42,236 nt of DNA, taken from the NCBI GenBank assembly GCA_041617635.1, contig JBFJOO010000026.1, positions 1 to 42,236 on the forward strand, read 5' to 3'. The notes beneath the pieces were generated by a model. That model saw nothing but the letters and a program-made list of their open reading frames with translations. It searched no databases and had not been told where the DNA came from. This stretch comes from JAABRB01 sp041617635 (lineage in GTDB: Bacteria; Pseudomonadota; Gammaproteobacteria; Burkholderiales; SG8-39). The translations under genes were made by a program, and so were the position numbers. Positions 1-6,972 of this stretch are shown here, piece after piece (position 1 is the stretch's first letter; the number at the start of each line of letters is the position of its first letter).

Positions 1-17
1 GGGCGGCATCGCCGCCC
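1..17 (-). terminator. Hairpin downstream of mdh, partial terminator
   Basis: A perfect 7-bp stem (GGGCGGC / GCCGCCC, 3-base loop) lies 11 bases past the mdh stop codon. It could be an intrinsic terminator read on the minus strand, but any U-tract would fall outside the window, so only the stem can be claimed. Confidence 0.5.
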
Positions 18-28
18 ACCCCGCGGGC

Positions 29-1015
29 TCATCCAAGCAGGTGCTTGACGCCGTCCCGCTCCTCGAGGAGCTCCTTGAGGGTATGGTCCATGCGCTCGCG
101 GCTGAACGCGTCGATCTCGAGACCCTGGACGATCTGGTAATCGCCCGCCGTGCAGGTCACGGGAAAACCGTAGATGACCCCCTCGGGAATCCCGTACACG
201 CTGCCGTCCGACGGAATGCCCATCGTCACCCACCTGCCATTGGTGCCCAGCACCCAGTCACGCATGTGATCGATGGCGGCGTTCGCCGCGGACGCCGCCG
301 AGGAGGCGCCGCGCGCCTCGATGATCGCCGCGCCGCGCTTGCCGACCGTGGGGATGAACGTGTCCCGGTTCCACTTGTCGTCGTTGATCAACGTCTTGAC
401 AGCCTTTCCGCCGGCAGTGGCAAACCGGTAGTCGGGGTACATCGTCGGCGAGTGGTTCCCCCAGACGAGCATCTTCTCGATCCGGTCGACCGGCACGCCG
501 AGCTTCGCCGCGACCTGTGAGACGGCCCGGTTGTGGTCGAGGCGCATCATCCCGGTGAAACTGCGCGGGTTCAGGCCCGGAGCGCTCTTCATGGCGATGA
601 GCGCATTCGTGTTGGCCGGGTTCCCCACGATCAGGACCTTGATGCTGCGGCGCGCGGTGGCGTCGAGCGCCTTGCCCTGGACGGTGAAGATCGCCGCGTT
701 CGCCTCGAGCAGATCCTTGCGCTCCATGCCCTTGCTGCGCGGGCGCGCGCCGACCAGCAGTGCGTAGTCGGCGTCGCGAAACGCGGTGTTCGGGTCATCC
801 GTGGCGACCACGCCGGCGAGCAGGGGAAACGCGCAGTCCTCGAGCTCCATCACGACACCGCCGAGCGCGTTCAGCGCTTGGGGCACCTCCAGCAGCTGGA
901 GGATGACGGGCTGGTCCTTGCCGAGCATCTCGCCGCTCGCGATGCGGAACAGCAGGCTATATCCGATCTGGCCGGCAGCGCCGGTGACCGCTACGCGTAC
1001 GGGGGCTTTGCTCAT
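29..1015 (-). CDS. mdh: Malate dehydrogenase
   Basis: Cytosolic NAD-dependent malate dehydrogenase, interconverting malate and oxaloacetate in the TCA cycle. The 328-residue protein is the normal length for the bacterial form related to plant and animal cytosolic MDH. The N-terminal Rossmann glycine motif (TGAAGQIG) is at 11-18. The substrate-binding arginines lie in the active-site loop RPRSKGMER at 91-99. The catalytic pair is D160 and H188 (WGNHSP). The ATG is preceded by AGGAG on the minus strand. It is the only gene here on the minus strand, divergent from the GntR regulator and facing away from the sdh/suc genes, whose product oxaloacetate feeds gltA. The shared upstream region carries a nested palindrome, so joint control with the regulator is plausible but not shown. 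Confidence 0.97.
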   Translation of the reverse strand: MSKAPVRVAVTGAAGQIGYSLLFRIASGEMLGKDQPVILQLLEVPQALNALGGVVMELEDCAFPLLAGVVATDDPNTAFRDADYALLVGARPRSKGMERKDLLEANAAIFTVQGKALDATARRSIKVLIVGNPANTNALIAMKSAPGLNPRSFTGMMRLDHNRAVSQVAAKLGVPVDRIEKMLVWGNHSPTMYPDYRFATAGGKAVKTLINDDKWNRDTFIPTVGKRGAAIIEARGASSAASAANAAIDHMRDWVLGTNGRWVTMGIPSDGSVYGIPEGVIYGFPVTCTAGDYQIVQGLEIDAFSRERMDHTLKELLEERDGVKHLLG

Positions 1016-1123
1016 GCGGACAGACTCCTACGAGATTGGCGTCTAGCGAGAAAGAGTGGCGAGCATAGCTCGGACCGACTCGATGGGCGGTCGGCTCGTC
1101 ATGCTGCGGTGCAACCTGGAGCG

Positions 1124-1154
1124 AGTGTAGGCGGGGCGCAGGAAGGCTGTCAAT
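1124..1154 (-). promoter_or_regulatory. Candidate mdh promoter
   Basis: The minus strand carries a perfect -35 hexamer TTGACA at 1154-1149. A weak -10 candidate follows (CTACAC after 18 bases or TACACT after 19). The -35 is convincing and the -10 is not. The palindromic operator candidate lies just upstream of the -35. Confidence 0.35.
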
Positions 1155-1165
1155 TCGATTCAGGT

Positions 1166-1188
1166 ATCTTATGTCTTATATAAGATAG
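1166..1188. promoter_or_regulatory. Nested palindrome, candidate GntR operator
   Basis: Two inverted repeats are nested here. The outer is TATCTTAT-N7-ATAAGATA (1166-1173 and 1181-1188). The inner is the perfect 12-bp palindrome TCTTATATAAGA (1175-1186). The site lies in the AT-rich patch between mdh and the GntR gene, 33 bases before the regulator start, and overlaps possible -10 sequences (TATAAG, TAAGAT). GntR-family dimers bind short AT-rich palindromes and often autoregulate, so this is the obvious operator candidate. Assignment to this regulator is inference. Confidence 0.6.
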
Positions 1189-1221
1189 ACGTGAGCGTGG
1201 ACTTGTGGCAGATTGCGAGTC

Positions 1222-1950
1222 ATGCGCGGCGCCGCCCCCACGTTCTTGCCCCTGTACCAGCAGATCAAGGACCTGATCGTCCGGGACCTGGACGGTGGGG
1301 CGTGGAAGCCCGGCCAATCGATCCCGAGCGAGCTCGAGCTCGCCGAGCGTTTCCGGGTGAGCCAGGGTACGGTGCGCAAGGCGGTCGACGAGCTCGCCGC
1401 CGAGAACGTGCTCGTACGGCGTCAGGGCAAGGGCACCTACGTTGCGACCCACGGCGAGCCGCGTCAGCAGTTTCGCTTTCTGCGCATCATGCCGAACCAG
1501 GGCGAGCCCGCCCAATACGAGAGCCGCGCATTCGAATGCCGACGGGCACGTGCGAGCGGCGAGCCGGCGCGCCGCCTCGACCTCAAGCCGGGTGACGGGG
1601 TGATTTTCATTCGTCGCGTGCTGTCGTTCGGCGGCGAGCCCACCGTCGTCGAGGAGATCACGCTCCCGGCCACGACGTTCAAGGGCCTGACCGCGGCGAA
1701 GCTTTCCGCGCATCGCGGGTCGATCTATCACCTCTACGAGGCGGAATACGGCACGCAGATGATCCGCGCCGACGAGCGACTGCGTGCCGTGGCTGCCGAC
1801 GCTGCGACTGCGGCGGTGCTCGATCTCGCCAAAGGCACCCCGCTGCTCAGCGTCGAGCGCGTGGCTTACACGTACGGCGATCGTCCGGTCGAGTACCGGC
1901 TCGGGCTATGTCGTACCGACACGCACTTCTACCGCAACCGACTGGGGTGA
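1222..1950 (+). CDS. GntR-family regulator with UTRA domain
   Basis: One-component transcription factor of the GntR family, HutC-like branch. Residues 9-75 form the winged helix-turn-helix, including the typical PSELELAERFRVSQGTVRKA stretch and the wing RRQGKGTYVA. Residues about 90-235 match a UTRA-type ligand-binding domain. The start is taken at ATG 1222; an in-frame TTG at 1213 would add three residues. The gene lies between divergent mdh and the sdh operon, so a role in controlling TCA-cycle genes is likely, with an organic acid or related metabolite as ligand. Neither target nor ligand can be read from sequence. The nested palindrome upstream suggests autoregulation. Length (242 aa) is normal for the family. 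Confidence 0.9.
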   Translation: MRGAAPTFLPLYQQIKDLIVRDLDGGAWKPGQSIPSELELAERFRVSQGTVRKAVDELAAENVLVRRQGKGTYVATHGEPRQQFRFLRIMPNQGEPAQYESRAFECRRARASGEPARRLDLKPGDGVIFIRRVLSFGGEPTVVEEITLPATTFKGLTAAKLSAHRGSIYHLYEAEYGTQMIRADERLRAVAADAATAAVLDLAKGTPLLSVERVAYTYGDRPVEYRLGLCRTDTHFYRNRLG

Positions 1951-2008
1951 TTTCGGAGCAGCGCAGCCCGCACTGATGCGCCGCGTACCGCAAGTTTCAT
2001 CTATGGCT

Positions 2009-2017
2009 TGATATAAT
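2009..2017 (+). promoter_or_regulatory. Extended -10 promoter for the sdh operon
   Basis: TG-A-TATAAT is a perfect extended -10 element (TG at 2009-2010, TATAAT at 2012-2017), 61 bases before the sdhC start. No good -35 is visible, as expected for extended -10 promoters. The predicted leader is about 53 bases and ends with the ribosome site AGGAAGGA. Confidence 0.65.
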
Positions 2018-2077
2018 CCGCCCGCTCTTTCCGGTCGGAGGCGGGGCGGCAGCTCCAAACAGGAAGGAAAGTGATCC

Positions 2078-2467
2078 ATGGCTGATGCCGCATTGAAGCG
2101 CAAGCGACCCGTCTACCTCGATCTTGTCCGCATTCGTCTGCCGCTGCCAGGATTCGTGTCGATCCTGCATCGGATAAGCGGAATCGTTTTGTTTCTCCTC
2201 GCGTTCTGGTTGCTCGCCCTGCTCGACAGGAGCCTCGCATCACCCGAGGGCTATGCGCAAGTCCGGGAAACGATCGGCCATCCGCTCGCGAAGCTCGTGC
2301 TCATCGGCCTCGGCTGGGCCTTCCTGCACCATTTCTGCGCGGGAATCCGATACTTGCTGATCGACATGCACGTCGGCGTTGACCTCGCGAGCGCGCGCGC
2401 ATCGAGCTGGGCCGTGCTGGCGGCGAGCATCGTCCTCACGCTGCTCTTCGGGTTGTGGGTATGGTGA
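2078..2467 (+). CDS. sdhC: Succinate dehydrogenase cytochrome b556 subunit
   Basis: Membrane anchor of complex II, which passes electrons from succinate to ubiquinone. The 129-residue protein has three hydrophobic segments, roughly residues 30-50, 68-90 and 105-128. The conserved SILHRISG motif at the start of helix 1 contributes to the quinone pocket. HHFCAGIRYLLID in helix 2 carries the haem-ligand histidine. A good ribosome site (AGGAAGGA) precedes the ATG. The stop codon overlaps the sdhD start, so the two anchor subunits are translationally coupled. This is the first gene of the sdhCDAB operon, downstream of an extended -10 promoter. Confidence 0.95.
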   Translation: MADAALKRKRPVYLDLVRIRLPLPGFVSILHRISGIVLFLLAFWLLALLDRSLASPEGYAQVRETIGHPLAKLVLIGLGWAFLHHFCAGIRYLLIDMHVGVDLASARASSWAVLAASIVLTLLFGLWVW

Positions 2468-2808
2468 AACGCATCGTCGTCGGCGCACACTACGGATTCC
2501 GCGACTGGCTCGCGCAGCGCGTGACCGCGGTCGTCATGGCGCTCTACACCGTCGTCTTCCTCGTCGCGTTCGTTGCCGACCGGCCGGCGGACCACGTCGT
2601 CTGGCAGCAATTCTTCACGCAAGGCTGGTTGCGTTTCGCGACGCTGCTCTTCTTCCTGAGCCTGTTCTACCACGCGTGGATCGGGTTGCGCGACGTCCTG
2701 ATGGACTACGTGAAGCCGGTCTGGTTGCGCCTCGCGCTCGAGGTGATCGTGATTTTGGCGCTCGTCGGCTATGGCGGCTGGGCGGTACAGATCCTCTGGA
2801 GGGGCTGA
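2461..2808 (+). CDS. sdhD: Succinate dehydrogenase membrane anchor subunit
   Basis: Second membrane anchor of complex II. The 115-residue protein has three predicted transmembrane helices (about 20-40, 58-78 and 90-112). The family motif HAWIGLRDVLMDYVKP follows helix 2 and supplies the second haem ligand region and the D-Y pair near the quinone site. The start is taken at ATG 2461, which overlaps the sdhC stop; a GTG two codons upstream is possible. The sdhA start follows the stop by three bases, showing tight operon structure. Confidence 0.94.
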   Translation: MVKRIVVGAHYGFRDWLAQRVTAVVMALYTVVFLVAFVADRPADHVVWQQFFTQGWLRFATLLFFLSLFYHAWIGLRDVLMDYVKPVWLRLALEVIVILALVGYGGWAVQILWRG

Positions 2809-2811
2809 GCG

Positions 2812-4599
2812 ATGCCGCTGGTGACACGAAAGTTCGATGCCATCGTCGTCGGCGCGGGCGGCGCGGGCCTGCGCGCAGCGCTCCAGCTCGCTGAGGCCGG
2901 ATTGAACGTCGCGGTCCTTTCCAAGGTCTTTCCAACCCGCTCGCACACGGTGGCGGCACAGGGCGGCATCGGTGCGGCGCTCGGCAACATGGGCGAGGAC
3001 TCCTGGCTGTGGCACATGTACGACACCGTCAAGGGCTCGGACTGGCTCGGCGACCAGGACGCGATCGAGTTCATGTGCCGCGAGGCGCCGCAGTGCGTGA
3101 TCGAGCTCGAGCACTTCGGTCTGCCGTTCGATCGCAACGACAACGGCACCGTGTACCAGCGCCCCTTCGGCGGTCACATGCAGAACATGGGGGCGGGTCC
3201 GTCGGTGCAACGCTCCTGCTGTGCCGCCGACCGCACCGGACACGCGATGCTGCACACGCTCTACCAGCGCAACGTCCGCGCGAACACCCAGTTTTTCGTC
3301 GAGTGGATGGCGCTCGATCTCATCCGCGACGCCGCGGGCCAGGTCCTCGGCGTGGTCGCGCTCGAGATGGAGACCGGAGAGGTGTCCATACTTCACGGGC
3401 GCGCGACGTTGTTCGCCACCGGTGGCGCGGGCCGGATTTTCGCTTCGACCACCAACGCGTTCATCAATACCGGCGACGGTCTCGGCATGGCGGCCCGCGC
3501 GGGAATCCCGTTGGAGGACATGGAGTTCTGGCAGTTTCATCCGACCGGCGTCGCCGGGGCGGGAGTGCTAATCACCGAAGGCGTGCGGGGTGAGGGCGGC
3601 ATGCTCCTCAACAAGGCGGGCGAGCGTTTCATGGAGCGCTATGCGCCCAACGCGAAGGATCTCGCGAGCCGCGACGTCGTATCGCGCGCGATGGCGACCG
3701 AGATCAAGGAGGGCCGCGGCTGCGGCCCGAACGCGGACTACGTCCTGCTCAAGCTCGATCATCTCGGCCCGGAGGTCATCGAAAAGCGCCTGCCGGGCAT
3801 CCGGGAGATCGCCAAGAAGTTCGCCAACGTCGATCCGGTGCGCGATCCCATCCCCGTCGTACCCACGGTCCACTACCAGATGGGGGGCATCCCGACCAAC
3901 TACCGCGGCGAAGTGGTGGTGCCGCACGGCGGCGACCCGAACAGCGTCGTGCCGGGGTTCTACGCCGCCGGCGAGTGCGCGTGTGCCTCGGTGCACGGCG
4001 CAAACCGGCTCGGCACCAATTCGTTGACCGACCTCGTGGTGTTCGGCAAGGCTGCCGGCGATTCCGTGATCCGTTTTCTCGACGAGAACAAGGGGCACAA
4101 GGAATTGCCCGCCGACGCTGGCGACCGCTCGCGCGAGCGGTTGGCCCGGCTGGACGCCCAGCGCAATGGCGAGCGCGTACACGATTTGGGCGAGGAGCTG
4201 CGCCGCACGATGCAGGCGCACTGTGGTGTCTTCCGGTTCCCGGACATGCTGAGCGAGGGCGTGCGGAAGATCAAGGAGGTTTCCGAGCGCGTCGCGCGTA
4301 CCGAGCTGCAGGACAAGAGCAAGGTCTTCAATACCGCGCGGGTCGAGGCGCTCGAGCTCGACAATCTGGCCGAGGTCGCGCGCGCGTCCATGATCTCGGC
4401 CGACGCGCGCAAGGAATCGCGGGGCGCGCACGATCGGGCCGACTACGACGACACGCCGCAGCGCCCGAACGGCCGGAACGACGCCGAATGGCTGAAGCAC
4501 ACCCTCTGGTACAAGGAGGGCGATCGGCTTGACTACAAGCCGGTGCAGCTCAAGCCGCTCAGCATCGAATCCATCGCCCCGAAGGCACGGACCTACTGA
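2812..4599 (+). CDS. sdhA: Succinate dehydrogenase flavoprotein subunit
   Basis: Catalytic subunit of complex II, oxidising succinate to fumarate with covalently bound FAD. The FAD-binding GAGGAG motif is at 14-19. The flavin-linked histidine is H45 in RSHTVAAQGG. Substrate-binding and catalytic residues are in HPTGV (H243), the TEGVRGEGG segment, and HGANRLGTN (H395, R399). The C-terminal helical domain is complete. The 595-residue length is typical of proteobacterial SdhA. It is inserted in the operon directly after sdhD; its covalent flavinylation is expected to be assisted by the sdhE product encoded after sdhB. Confidence 0.98.
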   Translation: MPLVTRKFDAIVVGAGGAGLRAALQLAEAGLNVAVLSKVFPTRSHTVAAQGGIGAALGNMGEDSWLWHMYDTVKGSDWLGDQDAIEFMCREAPQCVIELEHFGLPFDRNDNGTVYQRPFGGHMQNMGAGPSVQRSCCAADRTGHAMLHTLYQRNVRANTQFFVEWMALDLIRDAAGQVLGVVALEMETGEVSILHGRATLFATGGAGRIFASTTNAFINTGDGLGMAARAGIPLEDMEFWQFHPTGVAGAGVLITEGVRGEGGMLLNKAGERFMERYAPNAKDLASRDVVSRAMATEIKEGRGCGPNADYVLLKLDHLGPEVIEKRLPGIREIAKKFANVDPVRDPIPVVPTVHYQMGGIPTNYRGEVVVPHGGDPNSVVPGFYAAGECACASVHGANRLGTNSLTDLVVFGKAAGDSVIRFLDENKGHKELPADAGDRSRERLARLDAQRNGERVHDLGEELRRTMQAHCGVFRFPDMLSEGVRKIKEVSERVARTELQDKSKVFNTARVEALELDNLAEVARASMISADARKESRGAHDRADYDDTPQRPNGRNDAEWLKHTLWYKEGDRLDYKPVQLKPLSIESIAPKARTY

Positions 4600-4630
4600 G
4601 AACGAGCGGAGCTAAAACGGAGACTATTGC

Positions 4631-5326
4631 ATGCGAATCAGCATTTACCGGTACGACCCGGACCGCGACGCGAAGCCCTACATGAAGGACTACGACGTCC
4701 CGGTCGAGGCGGGCGACCGCATGCTGCTCGACCTGCTGGTGAAGGTGAAGGCGATGGACGACTCGTTCGCGTTCCGGCGTTCCTGCCGGGAAGGCGTGTG
4801 CGGCTCCGACGCCATGAACATCAGCGGCACGAACGGGCTTGCCTGCATCACGCACGTGGCCGAGCTGAAGGAACCGGTCGTGCTCCGGCCGCTTCCCGGG
4901 CTGCCGGTGATCCGCGATCTGATCGTGGACATGACCCAGTTCTTCAAGCAGTACAACTCGATCAAACCGTATCTCATCAACGCGGACCCTCCCCCCGAGC
5001 GCGAGCGCCTGCAATCCCCCGAGGAGCGCGCCGAGCTGGACGGGCTGTACGAATGCATCCTCTGCGCGTGCTGCTCCACGTCGTGTCCCTCGTTCTGGTG
5101 GAACCCGGACAAGTTCGTGGGTCCGGCCGGACTGCTGCAGGCCTACCGGTTCATCGCAGACAGCCGGGATCAGGCGACCAACGAGCGGCTGGACGATCTC
5201 GATGATCCGTACCGGCTCTTCCGGTGCCACACGATCATGAACTGCGTGGACGTGTGCCCCAAGAACCTCAATCCCACGCGCGCGATCGGCAAGATCAAGG
5301 ACCTGATGGTCAGGCGGACCGTCTGA
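4631..5326 (+). CDS. sdhB: Succinate dehydrogenase iron-sulfur subunit
   Basis: Iron-sulfur subunit of complex II, carrying electrons from the flavin to quinone. The 2Fe-2S site is CREGVCGSD (C52, C57, D60) with C72; aspartate in the third position is normal, as in the E. coli protein. The 4Fe-4S ligands are in CILCACC (C142, C145, C148). The 3Fe-4S cluster uses C152 in STSCP and cysteines of CHTIMNCVDVCP. Length (231 aa) is standard. It lies 31 bases after sdhA and is followed closely by sdhE. Confidence 0.97.
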   Translation: MRISIYRYDPDRDAKPYMKDYDVPVEAGDRMLLDLLVKVKAMDDSFAFRRSCREGVCGSDAMNISGTNGLACITHVAELKEPVVLRPLPGLPVIRDLIVDMTQFFKQYNSIKPYLINADPPPERERLQSPEERAELDGLYECILCACCSTSCPSFWWNPDKFVGPAGLLQAYRFIADSRDQATNERLDDLDDPYRLFRCHTIMNCVDVCPKNLNPTRAIGKIKDLMVRRTV

Positions 5327-5343
5327 GCCGGAGGGCTGGCCAC

Positions 5344-5595
5344 ATGACCCCGAGCGTCACGGCCGAGGACCTGCGCCGGCTGCGCTGGCGGTGCCGGCGG
5401 GGTATGCTGGAGAACGATGTGGTGCTGACCCGGTTCCTGGACCGGCGCGCCGCAACGCTGGATCGCGAGACGCTCGAGCGGCTGAACGAGCTGCTCGAGC
5501 TCGGGGACAATGAATTGTGGGATCTGATATGCGGGCGGAGCGATTGCCCGGACGACCGGCTAATTCCGACACTGCAGCTGCTGCGCGAAGCGTAA
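5344..5595 (+). CDS. sdhE: FAD assembly factor SdhE
   Basis: Small cytosolic factor that promotes covalent attachment of FAD to SdhA (YgfY/Sdh5 family). The 83-residue protein carries the defining RGxxE motif as RGMLE at residues 19-23, followed by the acidic helical region with NDxVLxRF. I chose ATG 5344, 17 bases after the sdhB stop, because it gives the usual family length. The position between sdhB and gltA is the common betaproteobacterial arrangement and supports the assignment. Confidence 0.93.
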   Translation: MTPSVTAEDLRRLRWRCRRGMLENDVVLTRFLDRRAATLDRETLERLNELLELGDNELWDLICGRSDCPDDRLIPTLQLLREA

Positions 5596-5628
5596 GCACC
5601 ACGCTCGCGCAACAACGAGGAGAGAGCG

Positions 5629-6918
5629 ATGAGTGACAAGGCGGTATTGAGCTGGGGAAACGGCAAGTCGGCCGAGTTTCCGGTCCTCAAGGGGACGATC
5701 GGGCCGGACGTCGTCGATATTCGTACGCTCTACGGTACGACCGGGATGTTCACCTATGACCCGGGGTTCCTCTCGACCGGAAGCGCGATGTCGGCAATCA
5801 CCTACATCGACGGCGACGAGGGCATCCTCCTCTACCGGGGCTACCCCATCGAGCAGTTGGCGGAAAAATGCGACTTCCCCGAAGTGGCCTACCTGCTCAA
5901 GCACGGCGAGTTGCCGACCAAGGCGCAGTACGACGACTGGACCGGCCGCATTTCGCGCCACAACATGGTGCACGATCAGTTGACCCGCTTCTACAACGGG
6001 TTCCGGCGCGACGCGCATCCGATGGCGTCGCTCGTCGGCGTCGTCGGCGCGCTCTCGGCCTTCTACCACGATTCGCTCGACATCAACGACCCCGAGCATC
6101 GCATCATCGCGGCCATCCGGCTCATCGCGAAAATGCCGACGATCGTCGCGATGGCTTACAAGTACAACATCGGCCAGCCGTTCATGTATCCGCGGAACCA
6201 GTTCTCCTACACCGCCAACTTCATGCACATGATGTTCGCGACGCCGTGCGAGGAGTACGTGCCCAATCCAGTCCTGGTGCGGGCGCTCGACCGCATCCTG
6301 ATCCTGCACGCCGATCACGAGCAGAATGCTTCAACCTCGACCGTTCGACTTGCAGGATCCTCGGGCGCGAATCCATTCGCTTGCATCTCGGCGGGGATCG
6401 CGTGCCTGTGGGGGCCGGCGCACGGCGGCGCCAACGAAGCAGCGCTGAACATGCTGGAGCAGATCGGTGATGTCTCGAAGATCGGCGAGTTCCTGAAGAA
6501 GGCGAAGGACAAGAACTCCGGCGTCAAGCTGATGGGTTTCGGTCACCGCGTGTACAAGAACTACGATCCGCGCGCGAAGCTCATGCGCGAGACCTGCCAC
6601 GAAGTGCTGAACGAACTGGGGGTTCATAACGATCCGCTGTTCAAGCTCGCGATCGCGCTGGAGAAGGTCGCGCTCGAGGACGACTACTTCGTCCAGAAGA
6701 AGCTCTATCCGAACGTCGACTTCTACTCGGGGATCGTGCAGCGCGCGCTCGGTATCCCGACCAAGCTCTTCACCGGGATCTTCGCGCTCGCGCGCACCGC
6801 CGGGTGGGTCGCGCAGTGGAACGAGATGATCGGCGACCCCGAGCAGAAGATCGGCCGCCCCCGGCAGCTCTACACCGGCTCGCCGCGCCGCGACTTCGTC
6901 CCGATGGAAAAGCGCTGA
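5629..6918 (+). CDS. gltA: Citrate synthase
   Basis: Condenses acetyl-CoA with oxaloacetate to citrate, the entry step of the TCA cycle. The 429-residue length and N-terminal region match the hexameric, NADH-sensitive type of Gram-negative bacteria. The catalytic residues are visible: H265 in AHGGANEA, H306 in GFGHRVYK and D364 in NVDFYSG, nearly identical in number to E. coli H264, H305 and D362. A strong ribosome site (GAGGAGAGAG) precedes the ATG. It sits between sdhE and sucA and is likely part of the same long transcript. Confidence 0.98.
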   Translation: MSDKAVLSWGNGKSAEFPVLKGTIGPDVVDIRTLYGTTGMFTYDPGFLSTGSAMSAITYIDGDEGILLYRGYPIEQLAEKCDFPEVAYLLKHGELPTKAQYDDWTGRISRHNMVHDQLTRFYNGFRRDAHPMASLVGVVGALSAFYHDSLDINDPEHRIIAAIRLIAKMPTIVAMAYKYNIGQPFMYPRNQFSYTANFMHMMFATPCEEYVPNPVLVRALDRILILHADHEQNASTSTVRLAGSSGANPFACISAGIACLWGPAHGGANEAALNMLEQIGDVSKIGEFLKKAKDKNSGVKLMGFGHRVYKNYDPRAKLMRETCHEVLNELGVHNDPLFKLAIALEKVALEDDYFVQKKLYPNVDFYSGIVQRALGIPTKLFTGIFALARTAGWVAQWNEMIGDPEQKIGRPRQLYTGSPRRDFVPMEKR

Positions 6919-6972
6919 CGAGCTGTTGAGAAACGGCGGTTTCGTGTCTTCGATCAAGCAATGGAGTGATGC

